The notes: generated by a model from the letters alone, not told the origin. Shown: positions 1 through 12,300, numbered from the stretch's first letter. The stretch is 64,000 bases of DNA from Dimorphilus gyrociliatus (GCA_904063045.1 CAJFCJ010000012.1:2413180-2477179), one strand, 5' to 3'. A program made the numbers and translations.

Positions 1-793
1 GACTCTGCATTGAGTAATTACAATTTCTCAAAGAAACGTATATTTGCTGTAAGGAAAGCAAAGACAATTAAAATGTTATGACGATTTATATAGAATTCTT
101 TGCTAACCCATTCATTAATATGAGTTATTTTGGTTTTTAAATAGTCCATTTTCTTGCGCAATGAAGATATATTTTCGAGATCTTGTTCATAATCCGCTTT
201 AGTTAAATTTAGAGGATTTTCAAAAGGAATGGCGGGTCCGTTAAGTTCTGATATTTCAGTTTTTGGTATATCTGATTCGTTTAAGAATACTGTTTCTTGA
301 GACTCTAATTCAACTTTTGAGCTGATAGTATCTTTAGTAATTTCATCGTAGTCATCATCATCTAGTGGAAGGGTCTCTTGGGATTCGATTTTAATTTTAA
401 TATCGTTACATTCTTCTTTAATTTTAGTAGGGGAAGGGGGTGCGTCAGATATTTCTTCGGTGTCCGAGCTCTTTAGAATGAACCGCCTTCTCTTGGGTAT
501 AGTCTTCAATGTTGAGTCCGGGCAAATACTGCGTATAAGTCAATAGATTTATGAGGAATCTTTCTTTATAATATCACAGCATATTATTCAAAAAATTCCA
601 TTTACGTAACAAACGAATTATGAAAATGAAAATTAGCTTACTTTTCGTTTGATCCAGTTCTTTTTCTCTTTTGACTTATCTTTGAATCATCAGATTCCAA
701 ATGATTACCTGAAAAAAATATATGAATAATTCTCTTATTCTAATAATCAAAAGTAGAAAGATTACTTCTCCCTCGTTTATTCTTTGCCGACAT
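1..793 (-). CDS. Unknown charged nuclear-type protein, partial (3' part beyond window start)
   Basis: I do not recognise this gene. Exons on the minus strand are 766-793 (start ATG 793-791, MSAKNKRGR...), 642-708, 108-528 and 46 to before position 1, all with GT-AG borders and matching phases. The visible ~185 residues are hydrophilic: Lys/Arg clusters (QKRKR, PKRRR) resembling nuclear localisation signals, then a long acidic/Ser-rich stretch with two similar SQET motifs, and near the visible end a predicted helix/coiled coil (SLRKKMDYLKTKI). Reading through the last intron gives a false 163-residue ORF ending at 18; splicing 47-107 out removes that stop. A Swi5/Sfr1 (Mei5)-type recombination accessory factor was considered because of the acidic N-terminus plus C-terminal coiled coil, but the similarity is too weak to name it. 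It lies divergently to the palmitoyltransferase gene. Confidence 0.6.
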
Positions 794-1424
794 GAGCGTT
801 CGAGTAAATTTTCCTACGATATTTTTCAACTAAAGGCCTGAAGGCGATAATAGAGAATTACGAAATTTCAACACAGCTACGTTATAATTACATGAAATAG
901 TAGTAAAATCATAAAAAACGTTATGAAACTATACTCACTGAAAACAGATTGAAAGATTATGATTAAATTCTAAGTAATTTGGTCCTTTTTTTTGCAATAA
1001 ATTATTGGCCTGCTGCAGTGCGCCGACTCGACCGGAAACACTGTTTTGAATTCTCCTCTCGAAAAGATTTAGTCACAAAAGTTTGAGTTCGTATTTGCTG
1101 GAAAGTTGGAACTTATTTCTTTTTCTTTCAAGCTTCTTGAGTCTTCACAAAAAATTTTTTTTACAAATACGAAAATAATGCCACTTAGCGCATGCGCGTA
1201 ATACCTGTTTGAAAAAATATCATATATCTGTGAAAACAGATAGATTATCATTCGATTAAATAACAATCAACTGATCAATAATTACCAAAGAAGTGTTCTC
1301 ACTCGGCCTGTTGTTAATCTTAAATTTGCCTAGTAACGAGGCGATCTATCGAAATATGGCCTATGTCCATAGTAGACATCATTGATATCGTTAGTGATTG
1401 GTAAATATTGATCAAATTTGGCCG
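794..1424. other. Intergenic region between divergent genes
   Basis: This is the shared upstream region of the unknown minus-strand gene and the plus-strand palmitoyltransferase gene. It is A+T-rich. Short ORFs inside it (for example minus 1069-1266) have low-complexity composition and no recognisable domain. No RNA gene, repeat or conserved element was seen. Promoters for both genes presumably lie here, but no clear TATA box can be assigned. Confidence 0.5.
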
Positions 1425-4127
1425 ATGCCCAGTCGTTCGTACGCCCCAGTTTCGACCGAATCGCCTAGGAAGATTTCAAAGCCTGTCAGCGTCGAAATTA
1501 TGCCTGCCAGACCAGTTAAAAGGTAAGTCTAATTATTCGGTCTTTACATATGTATTAGCTTACCATGCTTTTTTGGCTATATATTCTAAAAAGGTTATAG
1601 ATTTGATGTATTTCATACTCTTTTTTCAAAAACCATACGTCACACGTGACTCATCTATTTTTTTTCTATAATCTAATTTCAATATAATTCAGTACTCTAC
1701 AATTAATACATGTTACATCGACAAAAAAAAGCTAAATGTTAGAGTAAAAGTGCCGGTAGTGTACTTTTGTAGAACAATGCAATAAATTAAAAATCTATAG
1801 GATAAGGTCTGTTGATAGTAAATTGTAGATCAAGTTCAAAATATTTATTTAAGGATTTTAACCAATCTGAAGATTAAATAATAGTCTTAAATAGACATGT
1901 ATATACTAGGTTATACCAAGTATACGCTCTTTGCGTAGAGACATATTTGGTGCACTATCATTAAAGAGTTCATACACTCTATACTTGTTGCTTTCATAAT
2001 TAAATTCACTTTTGGTAAACAGTAGAACAATAAGCAGTATATGTCGGTTCTTTTGTAACAATAATCAACCACACTAAAGAATTAATAGCATACATACACT
2101 TGAGATTTATATAGGACTAGCAAAATAGCTCCATTTCGTTTCTCTAACGGTAAGGAAAATACTTACAATAATCAAACGAATTAATTATAAGAGATCTCTA
2201 TTAGGTACATTTAATAAAATTGTTAAGTTAATATAACTTAATTACATTCTATGTTATTACAGGTGGGAAGTCCTTCCAGGCAGGAATAAGTACTTCTGCG
2301 ACGGTCGCATAATTATGGCGAATAATACCGGAGTCTTCATCCTCACATGCAGCCTTATCCTTATTACAATGACCCTTTTTTTTGCCTTCGACGGGAGGCT
2401 TTTGGCACAAAGAGTCTCACCAGCTATTCCTGTTGCTGCGGCTATACTTTTTATATTCGTCATGTCAACCTTATTAAGAACGGCATTTTCTGATCCGGGT
2501 ATTTTACCGAGAGCAACAGTAGAAGAGGCCGCATATAACGAAGCTTACGAAGAACAGCAAAACCATAATGGTCAAAGGCCACCTCCTAGAACAAGAGAGG
2601 TTTTCGTTAAAGGTCAGGCAATACGCTTGAAATATTGTTTTACTTGCAAGATCTATCGGCCACCTCGTGCTTCACATTGCAGTTTATGCGACAATTGCGT
2701 AGGTTGGTATTAATTTCAACAATTTAATTATTTAGGAATTTTCATAAGAATACAACTAAATTTGGCATTTTTTTTCCTTCAACATCACAGAACGCTTTGA
2801 TCATCACGTAAGTAGCTAGATGTTACTTTTGAAGTTAATATATCAATAAATATACAGTATATATATATATATATAGTAATATCTTGTCCGTTTTTAATAA
2901 AAAATTCTCTTTTTTCCTACAGTGTCCCTGGGTTGGCAATTGTGTAGGAAAACGGAACTATAGATTTTTCTATATGTTTATTTTTTCACTCTCAATTTTG
3001 TGCATTTATGTGTTTGCTTGTACAATAACGAATTTAGTTTTATGTAAGTTGTTTTATTATATTTTTAATCAGAAAGCAAAATTTTGTTACCGAAATTTTT
3101 TGAATATTGAAAATTTCAGTGTCTAAAGAGAAAAAGGATGGTGAACAATCTAATTTTGTGGATGCAATTAAGAAAAGTCCAGCTAGCATAATTGAAGCCA
3201 TTATTTGCTTCTTCTCAATTTGGTCTATAGTAGGTTTGGCTGGATTTCATACTTATTTAATAGCCTCCAATCAAACAACAAACGAAGATGTAAGTTGGTT
3301 TTGAATTGACATTTATATATATATTTATAAAATTGTAGATATTTATTTAAGGACTGTATAATTATTTAAAGAACCTAAAGAACTAATAATGTAGTGTTTC
3401 TTTAATTAAAATAATAAGTAAAATCAATTATATAAATAAAATTAATGATTTATTAAAACAGAATATATTATTTACAGATCAAGGGCTCATATTCCAATCG
3501 TCGCGGTGTCGACAACGTTAATCCATTCAGTGAGGGGAATGTATTTAAAAATTGCTGTGCAATACTCTGCGGACCGTTTACTCCCTCTCTCATACGACGT
3601 CGAACTTACGTTGTTCCAGAAGCTTCTAGACACGGCTCATCAAATGGTGCCTTGACTGAAAATAATATAATCACGAATAATCGACAGCAGAATGTTTACG
3701 GAACCGTAGAAAGCATTCATATTCAAACAGATGTGGTAATAATTTGCATAATTTACTTTTATCTCTAATTACTCTCGGTAATACGCCAGTAAGATATATA
3801 AATCCCGTAGTACTTGGCTAATTTTACATAGCATTTATTATAACTCTATTCATTTTCCCCAAATAACGGCTAGAATTGAAGCTGAAATCGATCCCAATCA
3901 AACAAGAGGTATTCGTATTTGGAGTGATTTATTTTCATTATGAATCATTTCTTTGATTTAAACGCTTTTGAAGAATTAGGATCGATAGCCAGATTAATAA
4001 GATTAAGCGTTTTAATTATAAAAAAAGAGAATAAAACTATATAGAGTAACATTCTGGTTTTATTTTTCAGGAAAAAGCAACTCCACCAGCTTACAGGGCG
4101 TCTCCAATGCAAACAAGAACCGAGTGA
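1425..4127 (+). CDS. DHHC palmitoyltransferase, ZDHHC9/14/18 type
   Basis: Integral-membrane S-acyltransferase that transfers palmitate to cysteines of target proteins, in this subfamily at Golgi/plasma membranes. Seven exons: 1425-1522, 2263-2702, 2791-2807, 2923-3043, 3120-3289, 3478-3735, 4071-4127, totalling 387 codons including the stop (386 aa) with consistent phases. The N-terminal motif [15 protein letters not shown] and the following two membrane helices match ZDHHC9/14/18. The DPG motif ([10 protein letters not shown]) follows helix 2. The cysteine-rich domain reads [20 protein letters not shown], then the catalytic DHHC, then [16 protein letters not shown]. Two more membrane helices follow, then a Ser/Asn-rich cytosolic tail with CC (NCCAILCG), typical of the subfamily. 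The catalytic motif is split by introns: Asp-His-His are on the 17-nt exon 2791-2807 and the active Cys opens the next exon. The paralogue identity (9, 14 or 18) cannot be decided; invertebrates usually have one member. Confidence 0.93.
2791..2807 (+). other. 17-nt microexon carrying Asp-His-His of the DHHC motif
   Basis: The upstream exon ends in phase 1 (GTA G, donor at 2703) and the downstream exon opens with the catalytic Cys codon at 2923. The 17 nt between an AG at 2789-2790 and a GTAAGT donor at 2808 complete the frame and supply ERFDHH. Without this microexon the enzyme loses two-thirds of its active-site motif and its frame. Confidence 0.88.
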
Positions 4128-4265
4128 AACCTGAACTAGTTGAAAATAATTTTGCTACTTAAACGCTTTCATTATTCTTATATCACTAATGTTCCTTTCT
4201 TTAAAGGCAAATTTTGTTTGATGTTTTGAAAATTTAAAGATTAATCGATATTAAATGTATTTTTG

Positions 4266-4796
4266 CTACCGTTTTTTGCCGTCTTTTATTATATAATCTA
4301 TAAGTTCTTCAGCATTTTTAAAGTCTGATTTTCCTGGATTTTCTTTACGAGGCACTGGAGGCATTAACTCTTGCATTTTTTTGCCAAAATCCTTGACCTA
4401 GTATAAAATTAATAGTTAGCTTTGTTTAAGGTGACATTTCCAGTTAATAAACTTACATTTCTTACACCAAGCATTCCACAAACTCCTAGACAGAATAGCG
4501 TGAATCCTCCGACAGAGTAGAGTGTCGCTCGTCCAAGTGCTCTAAAGGCTAGAGTAGTACCATTTTCTAACCCTTTCGCAAACATTTCGCTGTCTTTCCT
4601 CTTGGATGATGTTAAGGCTGCTCCAAAGCCGGCAAGAAGTGAAGCCCCTCCGACACCAAGTACAAAAGCTGCTTGAGCTGTACTAGAAATTAGAAGAAGC
4701 AGTAATGTGTCAATTTAATCTACCTTTAAGGTCATTTTTTGTGGCTGTTATTTCGCCAGGATGGGATTCTGAACTACAAGTGTCCTTCTCTGTCAT
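4266..4796 (-). CDS. TMEM242: TMEM242-like mitochondrial inner-membrane protein
   Basis: Small two-helix membrane protein. In vertebrates TMEM242 acts in assembly of the ATP synthase c-ring and of complex I. Exons on the minus strand: 4724-4796 (start MTEKDTC), 4457-4677, 4266-4397, giving 141 aa, which is the length I recall for the vertebrate protein. Signature segments are GVGGASLLAGFGAAL (helix 1), a basic loop SSKRKD, the conserved ALRALGRATLYS-type stretch here FRALGRATLYSVGG, helix 2, and the C-terminal block VKDFGKKMQELMPPVPRK. The acceptor of exon 2 is the second of two nearby AGs (AGTACAG); only that one keeps frame. The gene is tail-to-tail with the palmitoyltransferase (139 nt apart) and divergent from CTU2. 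Confidence 0.88.
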
Positions 4797-5199
4797 TTCT
4801 GTTAGAAATTTTTACGCTAATGCCATCTATCGGATGGACTTTACGATTTCCGTTTCCTGAATAAACTTACAGAGTACGGCCTGAAAACCACATGGTCTTG
4901 AAAAAAATCTACTTAAATCGGTAGCAAAATAAAGAAATCCTTACAAAAGATGCGTATGAAATGAAAGCCAACCCTCTGAATGGCAACTTAACAAACGTCA
5001 GTATTCGAAAGCTCTTCAATTAAGAGCGAGTATGTAACAGCTGTAATGACAAAAAGATGACAAAGTACTAGAAAGCTATTGTCCTAAACAAGGTAAGACA
5101 TCTCCCTCTATTTATTATTCATAATATACCTATTCCTTTTCTTTTAACATTCTACTGAAAAAAGAGTATTAGAAAGGAATATAGAATTAATTAATTTAG

Positions 5200-5254
5200 A
5201 TGAAGACAACGAGACAGGTGATAAATAATGATATACTGTCCTGCAATTCTGATA
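5200..5254 (+). repeat. 55-bp direct repeat, copy 1
   Basis: The segment beginning ATGAAGACAACGAGACAGGT and ending near GCAATTCTGAT recurs at 5423-5476. I see one base difference (GATAAATAATG versus GATATATAATG). The copies start 223 bp apart in the same orientation. The segment looks like a small exon plus donor site (GACAG|GTGATA), so it may be a duplicated exon/donor unit rather than a mobile repeat. Confidence 0.85.
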
Positions 5255-5422
5255 TTTCATAATAATAAAAACTATAATGATTGTTGATAAGCTTTTTATT
5301 TAATGGTCAATTTTTTCCCTTTAACAGATGATTTACATATACCATCATCCCCTGAAGAAAGCAGACTTAAAGTAATTAGAATATTTTTTTTTCAATATTT
5401 AACACACGCATTAAGTTAAAAC

Positions 5423-5476
5423 ATGAAGACAACGAGACAGGTGATATATAATGATATACTGTCCTGCAATTCTGAT
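5423..5476 (+). repeat. 55-bp direct repeat, copy 2
   Basis: Second copy of the element at 5200-5254, same orientation. The first copy is preceded by a TTTAG acceptor-like sequence; this copy is preceded by AAAAC and so lacks an acceptor, suggesting that only copy 1 could be spliced. Confidence 0.85.
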
Positions 5477-5971
5477 TATTTTGTCGTCTTATTTTCTGAT
5501 TTATTTTTTACTGCTTGTTTTTAAGGTTATTTTTCTATATTCTATAGATATTCTTTCAATACGACACTTCAAAAGAAATTATCTACAATGAGAAATTCTA
5601 TTTCATATTTGAGAAAGATGGTTATGGAACAAAAGACTATTTTACATGTAATTAAAAAATGTTGATTGTTTCCTTTTTTTCTTTAATATTCAATACATTT
5701 AATGGGCTTTTTTACTATCATAAAATTGTCTATATTTAGTCTTTGAAGTATTTAGTTGTCGTATCAATGTTCAATATTTATGCACTAAGAAATATTGGAA
5801 TAGATAAATTATTTAATACACATAAAACGTGTTTAGACAATCGATAAATTATCAATACAAAGTTAAAAAAAAAGTAAACTGGTATATTAGGTTACTGTAT
5901 ATTTCGTAATCTTGTCGAAAGTTAATTATCGCCCTTCTAAATATTATCTAAATTTTATTTATTTATAAAAT

Positions 5972-8025
5972 ATGTGTAGCGTTAACGAAGGAAATTGTGA
6001 TTGTTTTCCACCTCCCGAATCTAAAAAGTAACTTTATATACCTTATTATATCTTTCGTTTTCTATATTGTTGAATTTTTATAGGAAAAGTACCACGTGCG
6101 TAAAATGCAATAATCCTGCAATAGTTTGCATTAGATTTAATGATTCATTTTGCAAGTAAGATGATAAATTTATCTTAATAAATGAATTAATTCTTAAATT
6201 TAAAAAATGGTAGAGATTGCTTTATTCTCTATTGTATTCACAAGTATCGGTCAACATTTGGTAAATCAAAAATAGTAAGAGATGGAGAAAGTGTTATATT
6301 AGGTTTTAGTGGTGGACATGGAGCATCGGCAATGTTACATTTAACAAAAGAGGTTATTATAATCTAAATATATGAAAATTATGTTGTATAATAAATGTTT
6401 TTATTTGAAAAAATGAAGGGTAAAAGCGCAAGAGCAGCGAAGAAGCTTCGATATCTACCAATTCTAATTTATATTGATGGTAAACAACTGTTTTTTCCTC
6501 TATTTGTAAAAAAGAGGATATTATAATTGAAATTAACGATGGCTTTATATTACTTAACTATTTCAACAGACACGAATTTCGTGACTACTAATAAAGAAAT
6601 GGCTGCTAAAATTAGAGACAAAGTGATAGAAAAAATGAAAAAATCTGAACTAGAATACGAGTGTATACCTTTAGAAAGAATGGTGACGAAGGAGTTTTTG
6701 CAATCATTGGATACGTTAACGTCGAAAGAAGAGACTATTGACATTTTGAAGTATTAACATTTCTTGTTCTTACAGAAATCATAATTTATATAAAATAACT
6801 CTTTGTCTTCTGTTAGGAGACAATTATTGGCAGAAATAGCCTTAGAACGAAAATGTCAAAAGGTACTACTTGGAGATTCATCAACTAAATTATCAATCAA
6901 TGTTGTCTCGAATGTTGTACAAGGACGTGGAAGTCAGGTTGCTCATTCAATGGTATGCGAATTACTCCATCCAGCTTTATAATTAACGAGTAAATAATTT
7001 CAGAAATTCGATGATTCTCATATGAAAGATGTTACCCTAATTAGGCCAATGAGGTAGCGAATTTTCTACTTAGCAATCTAACCGTGAAATTATTATTAAA
7101 TGTAGCATGGAACAATCATTAAATTTTATGTTATGTAATAAAGATATATATGTATACATGTAAATGGTAGAATTTCTTTAAATCTTTAAATGTACCAGTA
7201 TAGTGTAATATTATTTGATGCGCTTTTTTTTCATACATCCTTTCCCTTTAAACAGAGAATTAACATCAAAAGAAATTGCAATGTACAACAAAATAACAGG
7301 CATTGAAGTTGTTGCAACTCCATCTTTTTCTTCCAAGGTTATTGGTTACTTCACTTTAATTAAATATATCATAAATCTCTTTTATTAGACTCCGAAGCAC
7401 TCGAGTATGCAAAGGTTGAGCGAAAGTTTTGTTTTATCTCTCCAAGCGAGTTTTCCTTCTACCTGCAGCACTTTATTCAGGTAAACCATATCAAAGACTT
7501 TAGAGAAGCACTTTACACCTAAGTATATATTTTTATTTTTATAGAAGTGGCGAAAAACTTGAAGCAAAATTGAAAGACGATGGGAAATCTTGCGCTCTTT
7601 GCGCCGTATGTATTTGATTGATTGATTTATTTTCATTTCTTTAACCCACTGCTCCTCTCCATCAGACAATATTGTAATCTCGCTTTTTACAACTGTTTTT
7701 CAGAATCGTTTGGACACAAATATGTCTGCTTGTTCTGCTTTAGAAGCGGCCGAATTTTCTCGTCAACAGACAAACTGTAATACAATGGAATCTAACAATT
7801 TCCTTCAAAGCTTTTGCTACGCTTGTAGGAATATTATGTTGGGCTTAGATAAGAGTAGTGAAAACTCCAGATTGCCTGACTTTGTTCAACGCAACATTCA
7901 AAGGTAATTACATATGCATATAATTTATCTAATGTTTACTAATAAAAATATTTTCGTTGTCTTATCAAAGGGACCAAGCCACTGACGGAATCCAGAAATA
8001 TTTGTTAGACGAAAATACTGACTAA
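5972..8025 (+). CDS. CTU2: Cytosolic thiouridylase subunit 2 (CTU2/NCS2)
   Basis: Partner of CTU1/NCS6 in URM1-dependent 2-thiolation of the wobble uridine of cytosolic tRNA-Lys/Glu/Gln. Twelve exons: 5972-6027, 6084-6155, 6214-6352, 6419-6479, 6570-6750, 6817-6952, 7004-7053, 7256-7337, 7389-7480, 7545-7605, 7704-7903, 7971-8025, exactly 395 codons with stop (394 aa). Family signatures: an N-terminal CxxC (TTCVKCNNPAIV), KDCFILYCIHKYRSTFGK, the PP-loop relic GFSGGHGASAML, GDSSTKL (family GDSCTRL), QGRGSQ, and C-terminal Cys pairs CALC and CYAC that fit zinc binding. The exon starting at 6570 uses the CAACAG acceptor; an earlier AG would bring in a stop. It is divergent from TMEM242 and convergent with the COX7A-like gene (265 nt apart). 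Confidence 0.93.
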
Positions 8026-8290
8026 AGTAGATTGCCTTTCTTCTTCTTTTCACTATATAATAATACAGTTATCCTATTAATCTATTTTAATAAGGTTAAA
8101 TTTTATAAATCTTCAAACAATTGATTACAATCTGATTATACAATAGTAGGTATTTTCAAGGCTATTGTACAAGGTTTTCTAGTGAGAAAGAATTGTTTCG
8201 TTTTATGATTCACATACGATTTAGAATTTTTATTAATTCTGCACTTGCTGAATCGCACTAAATTTCAGTTCTATCAATAGTTGTATTAGT

Positions 8291-8928
8291 TCATTCGGCT
8301 GGAGCAGGTGGAAATGTCATCTTGTACAAATTGAGGATGCCGTAGCCCACGCCAACTGTTGACACAATCAATATAGCGTAATACGACAATTTGTCAACTC
8401 CGCCACGTTTTTGCCAAACGAGACCAGGTGACGACTGCAATGAACAAAGTTACTTTTACTTTACAACCACTTCATGATCAAATTAACGAAGGGACAAGAG
8501 TTGATTCTTACCGCCCATTCAGTTTGAAGTTGTTGGATACGTTGGTATCCGGGAGCACTTGGTACAACACCCTTAGCTGTAGCAATTGGTTGGCGTAAAT
8601 CTCCGCTCCTTTTAATAGTTGTGGAAAACGTGCGTAGAGCGGTCTGCATTTTTTGAAAATATATTAAAGATCTTTTATAATATATAAACTATCGAATAAT
8701 CGTATTCTATACTTGATTAATAATTTTTAATAAATTAATTTAGAATAGATAATATTTGTTTTGACGCTACTCTTTCACAATTTAAAAGAAATGATCTCTC
8801 AAGGAACAGATAACCTTTAGGAAGGTCGACAAACTATATAGGCAATATGAAAAAAATAGGAAGAATCCCTTGGAGAATTTACAAAAAATGTTTTAATATA
8901 AAGAAAAACTAACCCTTAAAGTTGCCAT
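8291..8928 (-). CDS. Cytochrome c oxidase subunit 7A-like protein
   Basis: Small single-helix nuclear-encoded subunit of mitochondrial complex IV. Exons on the minus strand: 8914-8928 (only MATLR), 8512-8643, 8291-8434; 96 aa in total. The N-terminus (TLRTALRTFSTTIKRS) is Arg/Ser/Thr-rich with no acids, as expected for a mitochondrial presequence. The mature part has GLVWQKRGGVDKLSYYAI, a single helix, then NLYKMTFP, matching the COX7A pattern of lysine/glycine-gly before the helix and a Y/F-x-M-S/T-F/Y-P end. The ATG at 8649 could also start translation, but it overlaps a strong acceptor (AAATGCAG) and MATLR from the 15-nt upstream exon fits better. Divergent from the kinectin-like gene, 398 nt away. 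Confidence 0.8.
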
Positions 8929-9326
8929 TCTGATAATATTTTTCCCAATATAAGATAGAAACTTTAAAGAATCGGTGACCGATGAGAAATATGGCGTATT
9001 TTCGGTTCCGCTTCCGTAAAATATTGCTGTTTCCGTTTCCTGCAACGTATTCGATTTATTTAAATACTAAGCAAAATTGGTCAAAAATCTACCAATCGAA
9101 TTTTGCCACACATGCGCAATATGTCGGATAAGACACGTCGCTAAAGTATTAAAGGAGGAAATCTGCAAGATAACGATATCTGGCGCTTGGATATGAGAAT
9201 ATCGATTACATAACATATTAACACGTCAACGTCAAGGTTATCTTATTAAAACCGGCTTAAATTATTCTTTCTGGTCCATTCTTGTGGCAAACTTTTCATA
9301 TTTGAAAAAATTATTCTCGAGAAAAG
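8929..9326. other. Divergent promoter region, COX7A-like / kinectin-like
   Basis: 398 bp separate the two start codons. The part around 8975-9180 is less A+T-rich than the surroundings and contains GCTTCCG and GTTTCCG direct repeats near 9005-9040 (ETS-like GGAA/TTCC cores). This is a plausible bidirectional TATA-less promoter, but that is inference. Confidence 0.35.
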
Positions 9327-12300
9327 ATGGATTTGACAACGTTTTTTATAGCGATAGGCGGTTTCTTGATATCTGTTGCTGTACTTTGTGCAATAGCAGT
9401 TTTTCTTATGAAGGAAAAAACTTATGAAGAAATGATTGAAGAACAACGTCAAAGAAGCGGCTTAGTAGACGATGTGAAAAAAGTTAAAGAAGAAAAAAAG
9501 AAGACTAAAAAAGAAAAGAAAAAGAAGAAAGATGAAAAGGAGGTGGGTAAGTCTAAGGAGAAAACTGTCGAACGTCAAGTAGAGACACATACAAAAGAAA
9601 GCAAAATGCTGGAATTTGAGATTGACGCCGAACAAATTGCTGAGGCTGACAGTGGAGAAGTGAGAAACAGAAAGAAGAAGAATAAGAAGGACGTGCATGG
9701 AATTCTACTGAACAAAGCAGAAAAGCCAGTCATTAAAGAACGACAGGTATGAAAAAGTTCTAAAATAACATGTGAGTCTTTTGAATAGCGCATTCGAAAA
9801 AAAGAGCCGGTAATGATTGATTTCCGAAATTGAACTTTTACTGATTATAATTGAAGAAATTCAATTCACATTTGGCGCTGACCTAACAAATATTGTAGAA
9901 TATCGCATGTTAATATGTTATATTCTCGTGAATTTTTTATTGCAGTCTATTCTCTTGAACCAGCTGGCTTCTTTTACATTTATTCGCTACTAAGCAGACA
10001 CATAGACACATAGTTGCACTCTACCGGCCGGTTTAAGCGCGTGTTGTTCAGAGTAGTCAAAAAAAAAAAATGGCTTACATAGAAAAAATCTTTATATAAA
10101 TACTTCGGCGTTGATAAGTATCTTATTGTAGAACAGCTATACTGCTTTTATATGCAATTTACTGTATAATATTTTATAATAGCTGCTGATATCAAAGTAC
10201 TTATTAATTGAAATAGTATCCTCAGTAATTGATAAATTTAATTCAACTTTTTATGTTTTTATTTTACAACCTGAAATCTCTTCCTTATTAGTATTACTAA
10301 TCGTTATTTGTTTGATTTTGTTTCTATTTTCTTAGGTTACCGAAACTGAATTCCGAAAGCTACCTAGAGATGAAGTTGAAATGGAATACGATAGAAGATC
10401 GAGGCATTCCTCTTTCTCTGAACCACCCGTTGAGGATGATAAGAAAAAAATTGCGGAAAAACGAAAGACTTTCGAATCTCTATTAGACAAAGTTAAGGGC
10501 GTTAAGCTAAACGAAAAAGATATAAAAAATCTAATATCTAATCTTCAACTTGATGAAAAATGGAGTCTGATAAAGAAAGTTAAAGTTGAAAAATGGCAAG
10601 AAAAGATCAACCTTAAAGAAAGTGAGGTTAAAGAACAGGTTAAACGAGCTGATGAAATTGAACGTCGTTATTACGTGGCACAAACTGATGTTGAAAAGAT
10701 TCAAAGGAAAATGAAGGAATCCACTGATAAATTGTTAGCGGAGAAAGAAAAATTGTCCTTAAAATTAGAAAATGTCGAAAAAGAACGAGGAAATGAAATA
10801 ATACAATTAAGAGGCCAAACTCATAACATGAATGAAAAAGTCAATCAATTGAACCAACAAATCAGGATTGTTACCCGTGAATTGGACAACAAAGTTAGCG
10901 CTTTAACTACTACTCAACAAAGATTGGCAAGTTTAGAGCAACAACAAAAGCAACAGCAGCAACAGCAACCGAAAGCTAATAATATTGACGCTGAGGCAGC
11001 TATTAATAAAATGGAACAATTAAAGAAGGAAAATGACGAGTTGAGAAAGAAAAATGAAGTGAGTACATTTAATTTTAGCTTTCTCGGAAGTTATGTAAAT
11101 TTATTACGGAGGAGAATTAATTTCCTATATATATATATACAGTTATTTCTCAATTTATATACTAATATATATATATAAATGTATATAAGATATAGGTTAA
11201 TATGAACTTTTAGAAAAAAACGTAAAACATTTTGATAGTTTAAGCCTTAACAACAAGTTATTTTACTCTATTTATGTCGGGTATTAGAAGGTATTTTTTT
11301 TGTGTCTTTATTTAGACACTGAGAGACCGGAATAGAAAAGTCCACGAGGCTTTAACTGTAGCCGAGAAACGTGCCTCTGCTTTGAACGACGAAAGCGTAT
11401 GTTATCTTAATGAATTATTGGGTGTTTTATGTTTTTCATTTAGTCGCAATTATTTAACTGACAACGGAATTTCAAGAATTATGTTTGTGTTTGTTTATAT
11501 AACCTAGAAAAATGCATGAAATAATAGTTTTAAGTGCATATAATGATAATTTAGCAAATTTCGACAACTATTTAGAAAACATTACTAGTGATTTTAGTGT
11601 TACTGTCTGTATCAGTAACAGCATGTTTATGAAACTTAAAGATCGTAACATTCCTTTGTCAGTCTTTCGTTACAATTTTATTTTTATAGCTAGATGTTTT
11701 ATGCTTGATTGCTTTTTTTCAACCCGCTTCACATTAGATTTTACTCATGATCACAGGTAGACAATCGTCAACTGCAACAAAACTTGCAGTCGCTAAACGA
11801 TCAGCTTCGCGAACGTGAGGCACAATTGAGTGAAATGTCATTGAAAGTCCAGGTATTGGGGAATATTTATTTTACCTTCATTCTTTTTTTTTGCTTACTC
11901 TTTGTTTGTTTCCTTTTTCGTGTTAAACATAGAATTCAGAAAAATTGGGAGCAGCATACGAGCGTTTACAACAGCAATTGAATGAAGTAGAAGGATTTAA
12001 AGTTGAATTGGAGAAAAAAATTCAAACTTCTGAAGAAGCGAATAAGAAATTGGTAGCAGATCTGAAAGAAATGGAAAAAATTTGCGATGGCAAAACAAAC
12101 GAGTTTAAATCCGAATCGGAAAAATTGATAAATGCTACTCAAGAAATTGAATCTTTGAAATCTTCTCTAGATGAATTAAAAAATTCTAATCATGAACAAA
12201 ATTCTTTTGCCGAGAAGATCGGTGACTTAGAAAAACAATTGAGCGCTGCTCAAGATGCTAAGAAATTGGCTGAAGAAGAATTACAAAAAGTTACGGATGA

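Larger units (their letters stand above)
4797..5971. other. Intergenic region TMEM242-CTU2 with unexplained short exon-like pieces
   Basis: Nearly 1.2 kb between two divergent genes. It contains a 55-bp direct repeat (annotated separately) and short stretches with intron-like borders: 5199-5217 (AG before, GT after), 5329-5370 after a TTTAACAG acceptor (encoding DDLHIPSSPEESRLK), and an ORF after the TATAG acceptor at 5547 that ends with a helical segment (SYLRKMVMEQKTI). These could be exons of a small unrecognised plus-strand gene, but no start codon in a consistent frame was found, so no CDS is called. Confidence 0.35.

Noticed and set aside
1408..1671. 87-residue plus ORF starting at 1408
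   Set aside because: Wrong frame over the first palmitoyltransferase exon; the frame from 1425 joins exactly to the WEVLPGRN exon.
3880..3911. Possible extra exon between ZDHHC exons 6 and 7
   Set aside because: It has AG and GT borders, but including it after exon 6 gives an immediate TGA in the phase required; left out.
9462..9793. Two hydrophobic minus-strand ORFs (Phe/Leu runs)
   Set aside because: Complement of the lysine-rich tract of the kinectin-like protein; composition only.
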